Shown: positions 1 to 6,207, numbered from the stretch's first letter. The stretch: 6,787 nt of DNA from Clostridia bacterium (GCA_017529165.1 JAFXNY010000106.1:1-6787), one strand, 5' to 3'. The notes: generated from the sequence alone by a model not told the origin. Translations and numbers: made by a program.

Positions 1-30
1 AGGAACAAATAGTATTACAAAAGTTCACTT
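1..30 (+). repeat. 30-bp perfect direct repeat, left copy
   Basis: These 30 bases (starting AGGAACAAAT, ending AAGTTCACTT) are identical to 6693-6722, inside the M28-like lipoprotein gene. In the coding frame of that gene the left copy reads EQIVLQKFT and then hits a TAG three bases after the repeat ends, so it is a stranded gene fragment. Identity ends abruptly at base 31. A circular contig is excluded, because 31-95 would then have to equal 6723-6787 and does not. It may be an assembly join or a real rearrangement scar. Confidence 0.9.
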
Positions 31-150
31 CATAGCAAAATATGTATAGTATTGTTTTCGCCGCTTTCCCTGAATGCAGTTCCTTCCCGAGGATCTCTCC
101 GGAGTCGCCGCGCTCATATCATCGCACAGTCATATCCCATTCAGACGGTC

Positions 151-166
151 ATTCAGTTTTCAAGGT
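151..166 (-). promoter_or_regulatory. rRNA-leader-like CTTGAAAACTG motif
   Basis: Read on the minus strand this is ACCTTGAAAACTGAAT. Very similar strings (CCTTGAAAACTGAA) are common in pre-16S and pre-23S leader and spacer regions of Firmicutes, where they belong to boxA/processing-stem sequence. The orientation would put an rRNA gene to the left, outside the window. The motif is seen directly; its assignment rests on family knowledge from memory and no rRNA is visible to confirm it. Confidence 0.35.
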
Positions 167-264
167 GCAAGCCTCTCCGTATATAAGGCGCTGAAAAGGT
201 CTAAAAATTAAGCTCGTTAAGAAAGTTTTTAAGTTTTTCACATTCAGCCCCCATATAACGTCCA

Positions 265-278
265 AAAACGGCCGTTTT
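265..278. repeat. 14-bp perfect palindrome AAAACGGCCGTTTT
   Basis: A perfect inverted repeat without a loop, lying between the minus-strand terminator and the rRNA-leader-like region. It could be a protein-binding site or chance. Nothing around it decides the matter. Confidence 0.4.
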
Positions 279-315
279 GTGCATATGTTTCTGAAAAAAT
301 TTACAAATTGTATAC

Positions 316-390
316 AAAAAAGCCGTTACACAGAAACACCAATAAGCGAGACAACTACCTCGCTTAAAAAAGTGTGTCTATGTAACGGCT
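316..390 (-). terminator. Long intrinsic terminator of the minus-strand RNA
   Basis: The arms 372-390 and 321-339 form a 19-position stem enclosing a second hairpin (344-350 with 359-365, AAGCGAG/CTCGCTT). On the minus strand the stem is followed immediately by six T (321-316). The strand is also favoured by pairing. As minus-strand RNA, one of the two imperfect positions (380/331) becomes a U-G wobble and only 376/335 is unpaired. As plus-strand RNA both are mismatches, and no T-tract follows. Confidence 0.8.
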
Positions 391-567
391 CTTGTTAGGA
401 TTCCGGGAACACCGTCTTGCATCCCGCCCGTGTTCCAAAGGCAATAGGGATGTGTGCGGTAATTTAATCAGCTTACCGCAGAATTAGCAGGCTAACGCCA
501 GCAATATGTATATGTGACACCGATATTCAGTTTTCGTGACTATCCCGCAAAAAGCGACAAAATCACA
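316..567 (-). ncRNA. Candidate structured small RNA, about 250 nt, family unidentified
   Basis: A transcript starting near 567 (7 nt past the minus-strand -10) and ending in the T-tract at 316 would be about 252 nt. It holds no credible ORF: the only ATG opens 14 codons, and no ribosome binding site is visible. Visible pairings, in RNA order, are GTTAG 496-492 with CTAAC 398-394, extended by ATTC 484-481 with GAAT 403-400. Inside that outer stem lies an 8-bp hairpin TGCGGTAA 480-473 with TTACCGCA 462-455, and a 7-bp hairpin GGAACAC 436-430 with GTGTTCC 412-406. CATCCC 452-447 can pair with GGGATG 425-420 in the loop of that second hairpin, which makes an H-type pseudoknot. The 5' end can also fold (GATATT near 573-568 with AATATC). 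The branched fold does not fit the single long rod of 6S RNA, and I see no SRP, tmRNA, RNase P or T-box signature. The clostridial raiA RNA is a family worth testing, but I cannot assign it. Confidence 0.65.
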
Positions 568-573
568 AATATC

Positions 574-602
574 ATTATAGCGAACATTTGTTCGTTTGTC
601 AA
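574..602 (-). promoter_or_regulatory. Perfect-consensus promoter of the minus-strand RNA
   Basis: The minus strand reads TTGACA (602-597), a 17-bp spacer (596-580) and TATAAT (579-574). All twelve hexamer bases and the spacer length match the vegetative sigma-A consensus. Transcription would start near 567 and run left into the candidate RNA. A promoter this strong usually drives an abundant RNA or is held down by a repressor, and a palindrome sits in the spacer. Confidence 0.88.
581..594. promoter_or_regulatory. LexA-like or TetR-like operator palindrome in the promoter spacer
   Basis: CGAACATTTGTTCG has perfect 6-bp arms (CGAACA/TGTTCG) around two bases and lies wholly between the -35 and -10 hexamers. 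It matches the Gram-positive LexA (DinR) core CGAAC-N4-GTTCG; against the stricter central RNRY pattern one base deviates. A bound repressor here would block RNA polymerase. The alternative is an operator of the adjacent TetR-family protein, whose sites are often short palindromes of this size. Sequence alone does not decide between them. Confidence 0.7.
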
Positions 603-640
603 GTAAAAAAGCAACATTTGCCAAATTACATATTTCAATA

Positions 641-669
641 TTGTAAATACTTAAATTTTATGATACAAT
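641..669 (+). promoter_or_regulatory. Promoter of the tetR-family gene
   Basis: TTGTAA (641-646), a 17-bp spacer and TACAAT (664-669) give a good sigma-A promoter, with a start near 676 and a leader of about 30 nt. It is back to back with the leftward small-RNA promoter (-35 hexamers about 40 bp apart). An inverted repeat TTACA (626-630) / TGTAA (642-646) overlaps the -35 and could be a regulator contact. Confidence 0.65.
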
Positions 670-676
670 GATATCG
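663..676 (+). promoter_or_regulatory. Shared motif over the tetR -10, candidate TetR operator
   Basis: ATACAATGATATCG covers the -10 and the bases just downstream. It recurs with one change at 1349-1362 over the -10 of the membrane operon. Here it forms a short dyad GATA (662-665) / TATC (672-675). The shared part extends seven bases past the -10 hexamer, beyond what promoter consensus explains, so joint control by the tetR product is a reasonable inference. Confidence 0.4.
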
Positions 677-707
677 GCTCAATTCGCATACAAAAGGGGG
701 TGAGCGG

Positions 708-1265
708 TTGAAGAATCTGACAAAACAACTGATCAAAGAAACGTTTATTTCTCTTCTTGATCAGAAACCGCTTACACAGATCACCGTAAAAATGATTGTA
801 GAGGAATGTGGCATCAACCGCAATTCTTTTTATTATCATTACCAGGATCTCCCTACTCTTATCGAAGAAATGATTCGCGAAGAGGCAGATGAAATCATCA
901 ATAAATATCCCACCATAGAATCCGCCGAAGCCGCTCTTTTCGCGGTAACGGATTTTGCATCGAAAAACAAGAAAGCTATTCTTCACATATATAACTCTGT
1001 CAACCGCGACATTTTCGAACAGTATCTCTGGAAGGTCTGCGATCATATCGTCGAGTCATACGGTCAGACTTTGATAAAGGGAAGAAAGATCGACGAATTC
1101 GACAAGGAGATCATACACCTCTTTTATAAAAGCGAGTGCTTCGGTCTCGTGATAAACTGGCTCGACCGGAAAATGGAACCGGATGTGCATAAACTGATCT
1201 CGCGTTTTTGCGAACTTCACCGTGGTGTGATCGAGGGAATGATCGACCGCAGTATCAACGGATAA
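708..1265 (+). CDS. TetR/AcrR-family transcriptional regulator
   Basis: A 185-residue DNA-binding regulator. Residues about 5-50 form the TetR helix-turn-helix, including TVKMIVEECGINRNSFYYHY, where the N-R-x-S-FYYHY part is the typical recognition helix and following turn. The rest is helical ligand-binding/dimerisation sequence. The late FYKSECFGLVINWLD segment resembles the C-terminal domain seen in DhaS-like clostridial TetR proteins. The start is TTG at 708, supported by an AAAGGGGGTGAG ribosome binding site about 7 nt upstream and by the HTH beginning at the expected place; there is no in-frame ATG upstream. It lies divergent from the small-RNA unit and just upstream of the membrane operon, the usual arrangement for a repressor of a neighbouring exporter. 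The ligand cannot be deduced. Length is normal for the family. Confidence 0.9.
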   Translation: MKNLTKQLIKETFISLLDQKPLTQITVKMIVEECGINRNSFYYHYQDLPTLIEEMIREEADEIINKYPTIESAEAALFAVTDFASKNKKAILHIYNSVNRDIFEQYLWKVCDHIVESYGQTLIKGRKIDEFDKEIIHLFYKSECFGLVINWLDRKMEPDVHKLISRFCELHRGVIEGMIDRSING

Positions 1266-1287
1266 CAGAATATTTAGACATTTTTTG

Positions 1288-1320
1288 TCCCGTGTCTGTT
1301 TTTTAGGCACGGGATTCTTG
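1288..1320 (+). terminator. Terminator-like hairpin after tetR
   Basis: TCCCGTGTC (1288-1296) pairs with GGCACGGGA (1306-1314), nine positions including one G-U pair, with a T-rich loop. The stem is followed by TTCTTGTTG, a moderate T-tract. It starts 23 nt after the tetR stop and separates that gene from the downstream operon, though the short T-run may allow read-through. Confidence 0.6.
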
Positions 1321-1327
1321 TTGCCCG

Positions 1328-1355
1328 TTTAAACTTTACCTCTTTTGAATACAAT
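1328..1355 (+). promoter_or_regulatory. Candidate promoter of the three-gene membrane operon
   Basis: TTTAAA (1328-1333), a 16-bp spacer and TACAAT (1350-1355) precede the first gene. The -35 is weak, so the promoter may be modest or may need derepression. The -10 region is nearly identical to that of the tetR gene. Confidence 0.45.
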
Positions 1356-1362
1356 GTTATCG
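1349..1362 (+). promoter_or_regulatory. Shared motif over the operon -10, candidate TetR operator
   Basis: ATACAATGTTATCG differs from 663-676 at one base of fourteen. It overlaps the proposed -10 and ends just before the AGGAGGAG ribosome binding site (1366-1373). This placement suits repression by steric block. Binding by the upstream regulator is an inference. Confidence 0.4.
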
Positions 1363-1379
1363 TGTAGGAGGAGATACAT

Positions 1380-1988
1380 ATGAAAATGCGTTCCACGACA
1401 CTGATGCATATGGCAAAAACAGGATATATCGTGATGTCGGTCGTGTTTTGCCTTGCCGGGCTGATATTTATGATACGACCGGATGTTTCCGCCGCGTTTC
1501 TCGGATACTTACTCGGAATATCTATGATTGTATTCGGGACAATAAAGATTATCGGATATTATTCGAAAGACTTATATCGGCTCGCATTTCAGTATGATCT
1601 TGAATTCGGAATTGTTTTAATTGTTATCGGTGCAATTGTGGTGGCAAAACCGTTTGATGTTCTCAATTTCATTTTTATCGCTATGGGAATCGCCATTCTT
1701 TCCGATTCGCTTTTTAAGATACGCATAGCGCTTGATGCAAAAAAATTCGGAATAAACGCTTGGTGGATAATTACGGCGTTTGCAGTTATAGCGGCTTTAA
1801 TCGGGATACTTCTTGTCATTCGTCCATGGGAAAGTGCAAAAATGCTGACGGTATTGCTCGGCATATCATTTTTGTCCGAAGGTGTGCTTAATTTATGCGT
1901 GGCGGTCAGTACTGTGAAAATAATAAACAATCAATATCCCGATGTTATCGAGGCGGAGTTTTATGAAACGGGGGCGGAAAACAGATGA
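1380..1988 (+). CDS. DUF308/HdeD-like six-helix membrane protein
   Basis: A 202-residue integral membrane protein of unknown biochemical role. Six hydrophobic segments are visible at about 14-31, 36-57, 72-89, 93-112, 126-147 and 151-178. They form three internal repeats of the pattern G-x-hydrophobic-x-P...LGI...G: AGLIFMIRP (P34), IGAIVVAKP (P91) and IGILLVIRP (P149), about 57 residues apart, each followed by a second helix. This tripled helix-pair layout is typical of the DUF308/HdeD family (named after E. coli HdeD, linked to acid resistance). The start is ATG at 1380, with AGGAGGAG 6 nt upstream; ATG codons at residues 3 and 9 are less well spaced. The gene overlaps the transporter gene by ATGA, which indicates translational coupling. 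The acidic tail (DVIEAEFYETGAE) is probably cytoplasmic. A structural or regulatory partner of the transporter is plausible but unproven. Confidence 0.82.
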   Translation: MKMRSTTLMHMAKTGYIVMSVVFCLAGLIFMIRPDVSAAFLGYLLGISMIVFGTIKIIGYYSKDLYRLAFQYDLEFGIVLIVIGAIVVAKPFDVLNFIFIAMGIAILSDSLFKIRIALDAKKFGINAWWIITAFAVIAALIGILLVIRPWESAKMLTVLLGISFLSEGVLNLCVAVSTVKIINNQYPDVIEAEFYETGAENR

Positions 1989-4093
1989 AACTGGCAAAGG
2001 CGGTGGTTAAGCACCGCATACTGATTCTGCTTGTTACAGCGGTTTTAATCGTTCCGGCTGTGTTCGGGTATATAGGAACCAGAGTGAATTACGATATGCT
2101 TGATTACCTGCCGGAAGATATGGAAACGGTAATCGGTCAGAACGAACTGATGAAAGACTTCGGCAAAGGTGCGTTTTCTTTCATAATTGGGGAAAATATG
2201 CCGGCAAAGGACGTTTCGGCGCTGAAAAGTAAAATAGAGAAAGTCGATCATGTTGATACGGTGATTTGGTACGACAGCGTCGCCGACTTATCTATACCTA
2301 TGGAATTGTTACCTAAAAAGGTTTATAACGCTTTCAATACGGAAAACTCAACCTTAATGGCAGTGTTCTTTGACAGTTCTACTTCGGCGGATATAACTAT
2401 GGACGCAATCCGTGAGATACGGCAAATAGCCGGTAAGCAGTGCTTTGTATCGGGGATGAGCGCACTTGTTACCGACCTTAAAGACCTGTGTGAAAAAGAA
2501 GAACCCGTTTATGTGGCTATTGCGGTGGCTTTGGCAACGGTGGCTATGCTCTTGCTTCTGGATTCGTGGTTGGCACCCTTTGTTTTCTTGCTTTCAATCG
2601 CTATGATGATTATTCTGAACCTCGGTTCAAACTATTTTCTCGGTGAAGTGTCTTACATAACAAAGGCGCTGTCAGCGGTTTTGCAGCTTGCCGTAACGCT
2701 TGATTATTCGATTTTCCTATGGCACAGTTACAATGAACAACTGCAATATTACGATGATCACAAGCAGGCAATGGCGGTTGCGGTGCACAACACATTTACA
2801 AGCGTTCTTGGTAGTTCCGTTACAACAATTGCGGGATTTATTGCGCTTTGCTTTATGTCATTTACCATGGGGCGCGATCTCGGTATCGTAATGGCAAAAG
2901 GCGTTTTGCTCGGCGTTATCGGTTGCGTTACGGTATTGCCGGCGCTCATTCTGCTCTTTGATAAACCGCTTCAAAAAACAAAGCATAAAGCGCTGATACC
3001 CGATATGGGCAAGTTTTCAAAAGCTACAGTAAGAATATTCCCGATATTTATTATCGTTTTGGCACTGGTCATTTTGCCGGCGTACTACGGATACAGCAAG
3101 ACAAATAATGAAGTGTATTACGATATGGGCGAGAATTTACCGAAGGATATCGGATATGTAATAGCAAACAGCAAATTGCGTGAAGACTTCAATGTTGCCT
3201 CAACACATATGCTCCTTGTAGATGCTAATACCGCTCCTAAGGATGTCCGGTCAATGATTAAAGAAATGGAGCAGGTTGACGGCGTTAAATATGTTTTAGG
3301 TCTCCAATCTGTTATCGGATCGGCTGTGCCCGAGGAAATTCTTCCTGAATCCGTCACATCCGTACTTAAAAGTGATAAATGGGAACTAATGCTTATAAAC
3401 TCGGAATGCCGTGTTGCGAGCGACGAGGTAAACGAGCAAATAAACAGTCTTAATAAAATCCTTAAAAAGTACGATAAAGGCGGAATGCTTATAGGTGAAG
3501 CGCCGTGTATGAAGGATATGATTGAAACAACTGATCACGATTTCAGAGTGGTCACAATCATATCGGTTATCGCGATTTTCGTCATTATTGCCTTTGTGGA
3601 AAAGAGTATTTCTTTACCGTTTGTTTTAATAGCGGTTATCGAAACGGCAATTTTCATAAACTTAGGCCTCCCGCACTATTTAGGGCAGAGTCTTCCGTTT
3701 ATTGCGCCGATTTGTATCAGCACAATTCAACTCGGGGCAACGGTCGATTATGCAATACTTATGACGACGCGATATAAAACCGAGCGTATCGGAGGTGCGG
3801 ATAAACGCAGTTCGGTCATAACGGCACTGTCCACTTCGATTCCGTCAATAATCGTTTCGGGAATGGGGCTCTTTTCGGCAACGTTCGGTGTCGCGGTTTT
3901 CTCAAATCTTGATATTGTAAGTTCTCTTTGTATGCTTCTTGCCAGAGGAGCGCTAATCAGTATGGTGCTGGTTATTCTCACTTTGCCCGCACTTCTCATG
4001 CTCTGCGATAAAATCATATGCAAAACAACGCTCGGCATGACGCATATAGGTGATAAAAATATAAAAGCGGAGGTTGTTTCCAATGAAAAATAA
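1985..4093 (+). CDS. MMPL/RND-superfamily transporter
   Basis: A 702-residue protein with the two-fold RND layout: TM1 at about 11-30, an extracytoplasmic domain at 31-172, TM2-TM6 at about 174-326, TM7 at about 350-368, a second extracytoplasmic domain at 370-518 and TM8-TM12 at about 521-675. The halves match visibly: VNYDMLDYLPEDM (35-46) corresponds to EVYYDMGENLPKDI (376-389). Asp-Tyr pairs fall in TM4 (TLDYSIFLW, D240) and TM10 (TVDYAILMT, D588), where mycobacterial MmpL3 has its proton-relay Asp-Tyr pairs, so proton-driven transport is likely. It is shorter than MmpL3, with no large C-terminal domain, which suits the compact Firmicute (YdfJ-like) group. Known relatives move lipids, lipopeptides or drugs; the substrate here is unknown. 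The ATG at 1985 lies in the ATGA overlap with the previous gene. The 3' end overlaps the next gene by 11 nt. A secondary sterol-sensing-like or drug-exporter label would be over-reading. Confidence 0.92.
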   Translation: MKLAKAVVKHRILILLVTAVLIVPAVFGYIGTRVNYDMLDYLPEDMETVIGQNELMKDFGKGAFSFIIGENMPAKDVSALKSKIEKVDHVDTVIWYDSVADLSIPMELLPKKVYNAFNTENSTLMAVFFDSSTSADITMDAIREIRQIAGKQCFVSGMSALVTDLKDLCEKEEPVYVAIAVALATVAMLLLLDSWLAPFVFLLSIAMMIILNLGSNYFLGEVSYITKALSAVLQLAVTLDYSIFLWHSYNEQLQYYDDHKQAMAVAVHNTFTSVLGSSVTTIAGFIALCFMSFTMGRDLGIVMAKGVLLGVIGCVTVLPALILLFDKPLQKTKHKALIPDMGKFSKATVRIFPIFIIVLALVILPAYYGYSKTNNEVYYDMGENLPKDIGYVIANSKLREDFNVASTHMLLVDANTAPKDVRSMIKEMEQVDGVKYVLGLQSVIGSAVPEEILPESVTSVLKSDKWELMLINSECRVASDEVNEQINSLNKILKKYDKGGMLIGEAPCMKDMIETTDHDFRVVTIISVIAIFVIIAFVEKSISLPFVLIAVIETAIFINLGLPHYLGQSLPFIAPICISTIQLGATVDYAILMTTRYKTERIGGADKRSSVITALSTSIPSIIVSGMGLFSATFGVAVFSNLDIVSSLCMLLARGALISMVLVILTLPALLMLCDKIICKTTLGMTHIGDKNIKAEVVSNEK

Positions 4094-6203
4094 TATGGTA
4101 AGGATCATTTCGTTGTGCCTTTGTGCAGTGCTTGTTATAGGCACGGTAGGAATTGCGGCTTTTGCACAGGAAGGAAAAGATAAAACCGCCGAAAAGACGG
4201 AAGCGGAAGTTGCTTCTCCGGTGGCGGAAAATGAAGACATATCCAAAAGCGAAACAGTATATGTTTTAGCCGATGCAGACGGTTCGGTCAGCAAAATCAT
4301 TGTCAGCGACTGGATAAAGAACACGCTTGGCGCGACTCAGATAAATGATACTACCGATCTTTCGGATGTTGTAAATATCAAGGGCGACAATTCATATAAA
4401 CTCGGCGGCGAAGGTAGTCGTGTATGGGACACCGAAGGCAACGACATCTACTATCAGGGGAATATCCAAAAAGAACTCCCCGTAGACCTTAAAGTTACTT
4501 ACAAGCTCGACGGAAAAAGTATTTCGACTAATGAACTGAAAGGTAAGAGTGGCAAAGTGACTATCCGCTTTGACTATAAAAACAATCAGTATGAAACGGT
4601 AAATATAGGCGGCGAAAACGTGAGGATATACGTTCCGTTTGCAATGCTTACGGGACTTATTCTTGACAACGATACATTTAGGAATATAAAAGTTTCAAAC
4701 GGCAAACTTATAAACGACGGCTCGCGCACGGTTGTTGTTGGTCTGTCCTTCCCCGGACTCAGAGATAATCTTGACATAGACCCCGATAAATTCAACATCC
4801 CCGATTATGTTGAGATAACCGCCGACGCAAAAGAATTTTCGCTCGGTATGACCGTAACGGTTGCGACAAACGGATTGTTTAATAGTCTTGATACGAGTAA
4901 ACTAAATGACGTATCCTCTCTTAAAACGTCTCTGTCGGAGCTGTCAGACGGTATGGCACAGCTTTTAGACGGCTCTTCAAAGCTGTATGACGGATTATGC
5001 ACTCTTCTTGATAAATCAAAGGAATTGGTTGCAGGTATTGACAAACTCACGGCAGGCGCGCTGGCGCTTAAAAACGGCGCTTCGGAACTTGACGGCGGTA
5101 TAGGACAACTTCAAAACGGTGTAAACGAGTTAGCCACCGGTCTTAATACCCTTGCGGCAAACAATGAGACGTTGAACGGCGGCGCAAAGCTGGTGTTTGA
5201 TACCCTTCTTGCTACCGCTAAAACACAACTGACTGCAGCAGGGCTCAGTGTACCCGATATGACACCGGAAAACTACGCTGCTGTTTTAAACGGTGTAATA
5301 GATTCACTTGACAGCGAAAAAGTATACTCTGCGGCGCTCGGCACCGTTACCGAAGGTGTTGAAGCAAAACGTGACTATATTAAATCACAGGTGACAACCG
5401 CGGTCACAGCACAGGTCGAGGCGCAAGTAACGGCGGCGGTCAGGTATAACGTTTCAGGTCAGGTGATTCCCGCTGCCACGGGAATGAGTAAGGATTCTTA
5501 CGAGCAGGCGGTTTCGGCGGGACTTGTTGACGAAGCCACACAAACCGCGGTTAATAACGCTATTGATACGCAAATGGCAACCGATGCTGTCAAATCGCTT
5601 ATTTCGACTAATGTCGCCGCGCAAATGGATTCGGCCGATATAAAAGCACTTATAGAGCAAAACACCGAAGCGCATGTGAAAAAAGCAATTGCCGACACGA
5701 TGGCAAGCGATGAGGTTCAGTTGAAACTCGCCGCCGCGTCAAGCGGAGCCAAACAGGTTATTTCGCTTAAAACCTCGCTCGACAGTTACAATGCTTTTTA
5801 TTTGGGACTTCAAACCTACACGGCAGGTGTAACACAGGCGGCAGGCGGCGCAAATGAACTTAAAGCCGGCGCAGCGAGCCTAAAAGGCGGCAGCGCAAAA
5901 CTTTCAGCCGGAGCAGATAAACTCTATAACGGAATTTTAACAATGAAAAACGGGACTCCTGCGCTGGTTGACGGAGTTACTGAGCTTCGTGACGGTTCTA
6001 TGAAACTGTCCGGCGGTCTTAAAGAATTCAATGAGAAGGGCGTTCAAAAACTCATCGGCGTCGTAAACGGAAATCTTACGGGCCTTATCGAACGCTTGAA
6101 AGCAACGGTAAAGGTTTCTAAAAACTATAAGAGCTTTGCCGGACTCCCTGATGGTATGGATGGACAGGTGAAATTTATTTATCGCACAGGCGAGATTGAA
6201 TAA
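4083..6203 (+). CDS. Secreted X-X-X-Leu-X-X-Gly heptad-repeat protein, likely MMPL partner
   Basis: A 706-residue exported protein. Residues 1-28 form a signal peptide (MKNN, hydrophobic core IISLCLCAVLVIGTVGIAA, cleavage likely after AFA28). Residues about 55-265 are a mixed, probably beta-rich domain. Two blocks of heptads with a Leu and a terminal Gly follow: 284-367 (Gly at 10 of 12 expected positions) and 576-645 (Gly at all 10). Between them lies an Ala/Val/Gln-rich, probably helical segment (about 370-570). This repeat is the X-X-X-Leu-X-X-Gly heptad found in YhgE/Pip-like phage-infection and cell-surface proteins, but YhgE transmembrane ends are absent: the C-terminus (FAGLPDGMDGQVKFIYRTGEIE region) is soluble. 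The ATG at 4083 is chosen over the in-frame TTG at 4074 because GGAGG (4069-4073) directly abuts the TTG but sits 9 nt before the ATG. The overlap with the transporter gene suggests an extracytoplasmic accessory, perhaps a rod spanning to the cell wall; this is inferred. Confidence 0.82.
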   Translation: MKNNMVRIISLCLCAVLVIGTVGIAAFAQEGKDKTAEKTEAEVASPVAENEDISKSETVYVLADADGSVSKIIVSDWIKNTLGATQINDTTDLSDVVNIKGDNSYKLGGEGSRVWDTEGNDIYYQGNIQKELPVDLKVTYKLDGKSISTNELKGKSGKVTIRFDYKNNQYETVNIGGENVRIYVPFAMLTGLILDNDTFRNIKVSNGKLINDGSRTVVVGLSFPGLRDNLDIDPDKFNIPDYVEITADAKEFSLGMTVTVATNGLFNSLDTSKLNDVSSLKTSLSELSDGMAQLLDGSSKLYDGLCTLLDKSKELVAGIDKLTAGALALKNGASELDGGIGQLQNGVNELATGLNTLAANNETLNGGAKLVFDTLLATAKTQLTAAGLSVPDMTPENYAAVLNGVIDSLDSEKVYSAALGTVTEGVEAKRDYIKSQVTTAVTAQVEAQVTAAVRYNVSGQVIPAATGMSKDSYEQAVSAGLVDEATQTAVNNAIDTQMATDAVKSLISTNVAAQMDSADIKALIEQNTEAHVKKAIADTMASDEVQLKLAAASSGAKQVISLKTSLDSYNAFYLGLQTYTAGVTQAAGGANELKAGAASLKGGSAKLSAGADKLYNGILTMKNGTPALVDGVTELRDGSMKLSGGLKEFNEKGVQKLIGVVNGNLTGLIERLKATVKVSKNYKSFAGLPDGMDGQVKFIYRTGEIE
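4932..5183 (+). repeat. Heptad block 1 (12 x 7 residues, period 21 bp)
   Basis: Encodes residues 284-367. Gly falls at 290, 297, 304, 318, 325, 332, 339, 346, 353 and 367, with Lys at 311 and Asn at 360, and Leu three residues before most of them (for example MAQLLDG, SSKLYDG, VNELATG). The strict 7-residue register shows directly in the sequence. Confidence 0.9.
5808..6017 (+). repeat. Heptad block 2 (10 x 7 residues, period 21 bp)
   Basis: Encodes residues 576-645. Gly lies at every seventh residue from 582 to 645 without interruption (for example ANELKAG, SAKLSAG, VTELRDG). It is out of register with block 1 (215 residues from Gly367 to Gly582, not a multiple of 7), so the blocks are separate repeat units divided by the Ala-rich segment. 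Confidence 0.9.
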
Positions 6204-6207
6204 CAGA

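Larger units (their letters stand above)
31..300. other. Gene-free stretch, possibly leader of a leftward rRNA operon
   Basis: I see no credible ORF on either strand. The minus strand carries an rRNA-leader-like motif (see 151-166). CATTCAG occurs at 138-144 and 150-156, and its complement CTGAATG at 70-76, so a long-range stem could form in a minus-strand transcript. A perfect palindrome lies at 265-278. I found no convincing -35/-10 pair for a leftward rRNA promoter; TTATAT at 186-181 on the minus strand lacks a good -35 partner. No rRNA sequence itself is present. Confidence 0.45.

Noticed and set aside
316..567. Short ORFs in the minus-strand unit (14 codons from the ATG in the GGGATG element; 15 codons from a GTG)
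   Set aside because: No ribosome binding site precedes either one, and the ATG lies inside the proposed pseudoknot stem. An RNA gene explains the region better.
316..567. 6S, SRP, tmRNA, RNase P RNA or T-box identity for the small RNA
   Set aside because: There is no GGTGG-type T-box antiterminator, no SRP GGAAGG-AGCAGC apical motif and no tmRNA CCA end. The branched fold does not match the 6S rod. Without a covariance search this is only a by-eye rejection, weakest for 6S.
651..1046. 131-codon minus-strand ORF opposite tetR
   Set aside because: It is an antisense shadow of a well-supported TetR gene, with no family resemblance and no ribosome binding site. The same applies to the other minus-strand ORFs inside 1056-5698.
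4074..4082. TTG at 4074 as start of the heptad-repeat protein
   Set aside because: The GGAGG sequence ends at 4073, leaving no spacer. ATG 4083 has a 9-nt spacer and gives a normal signal peptide.
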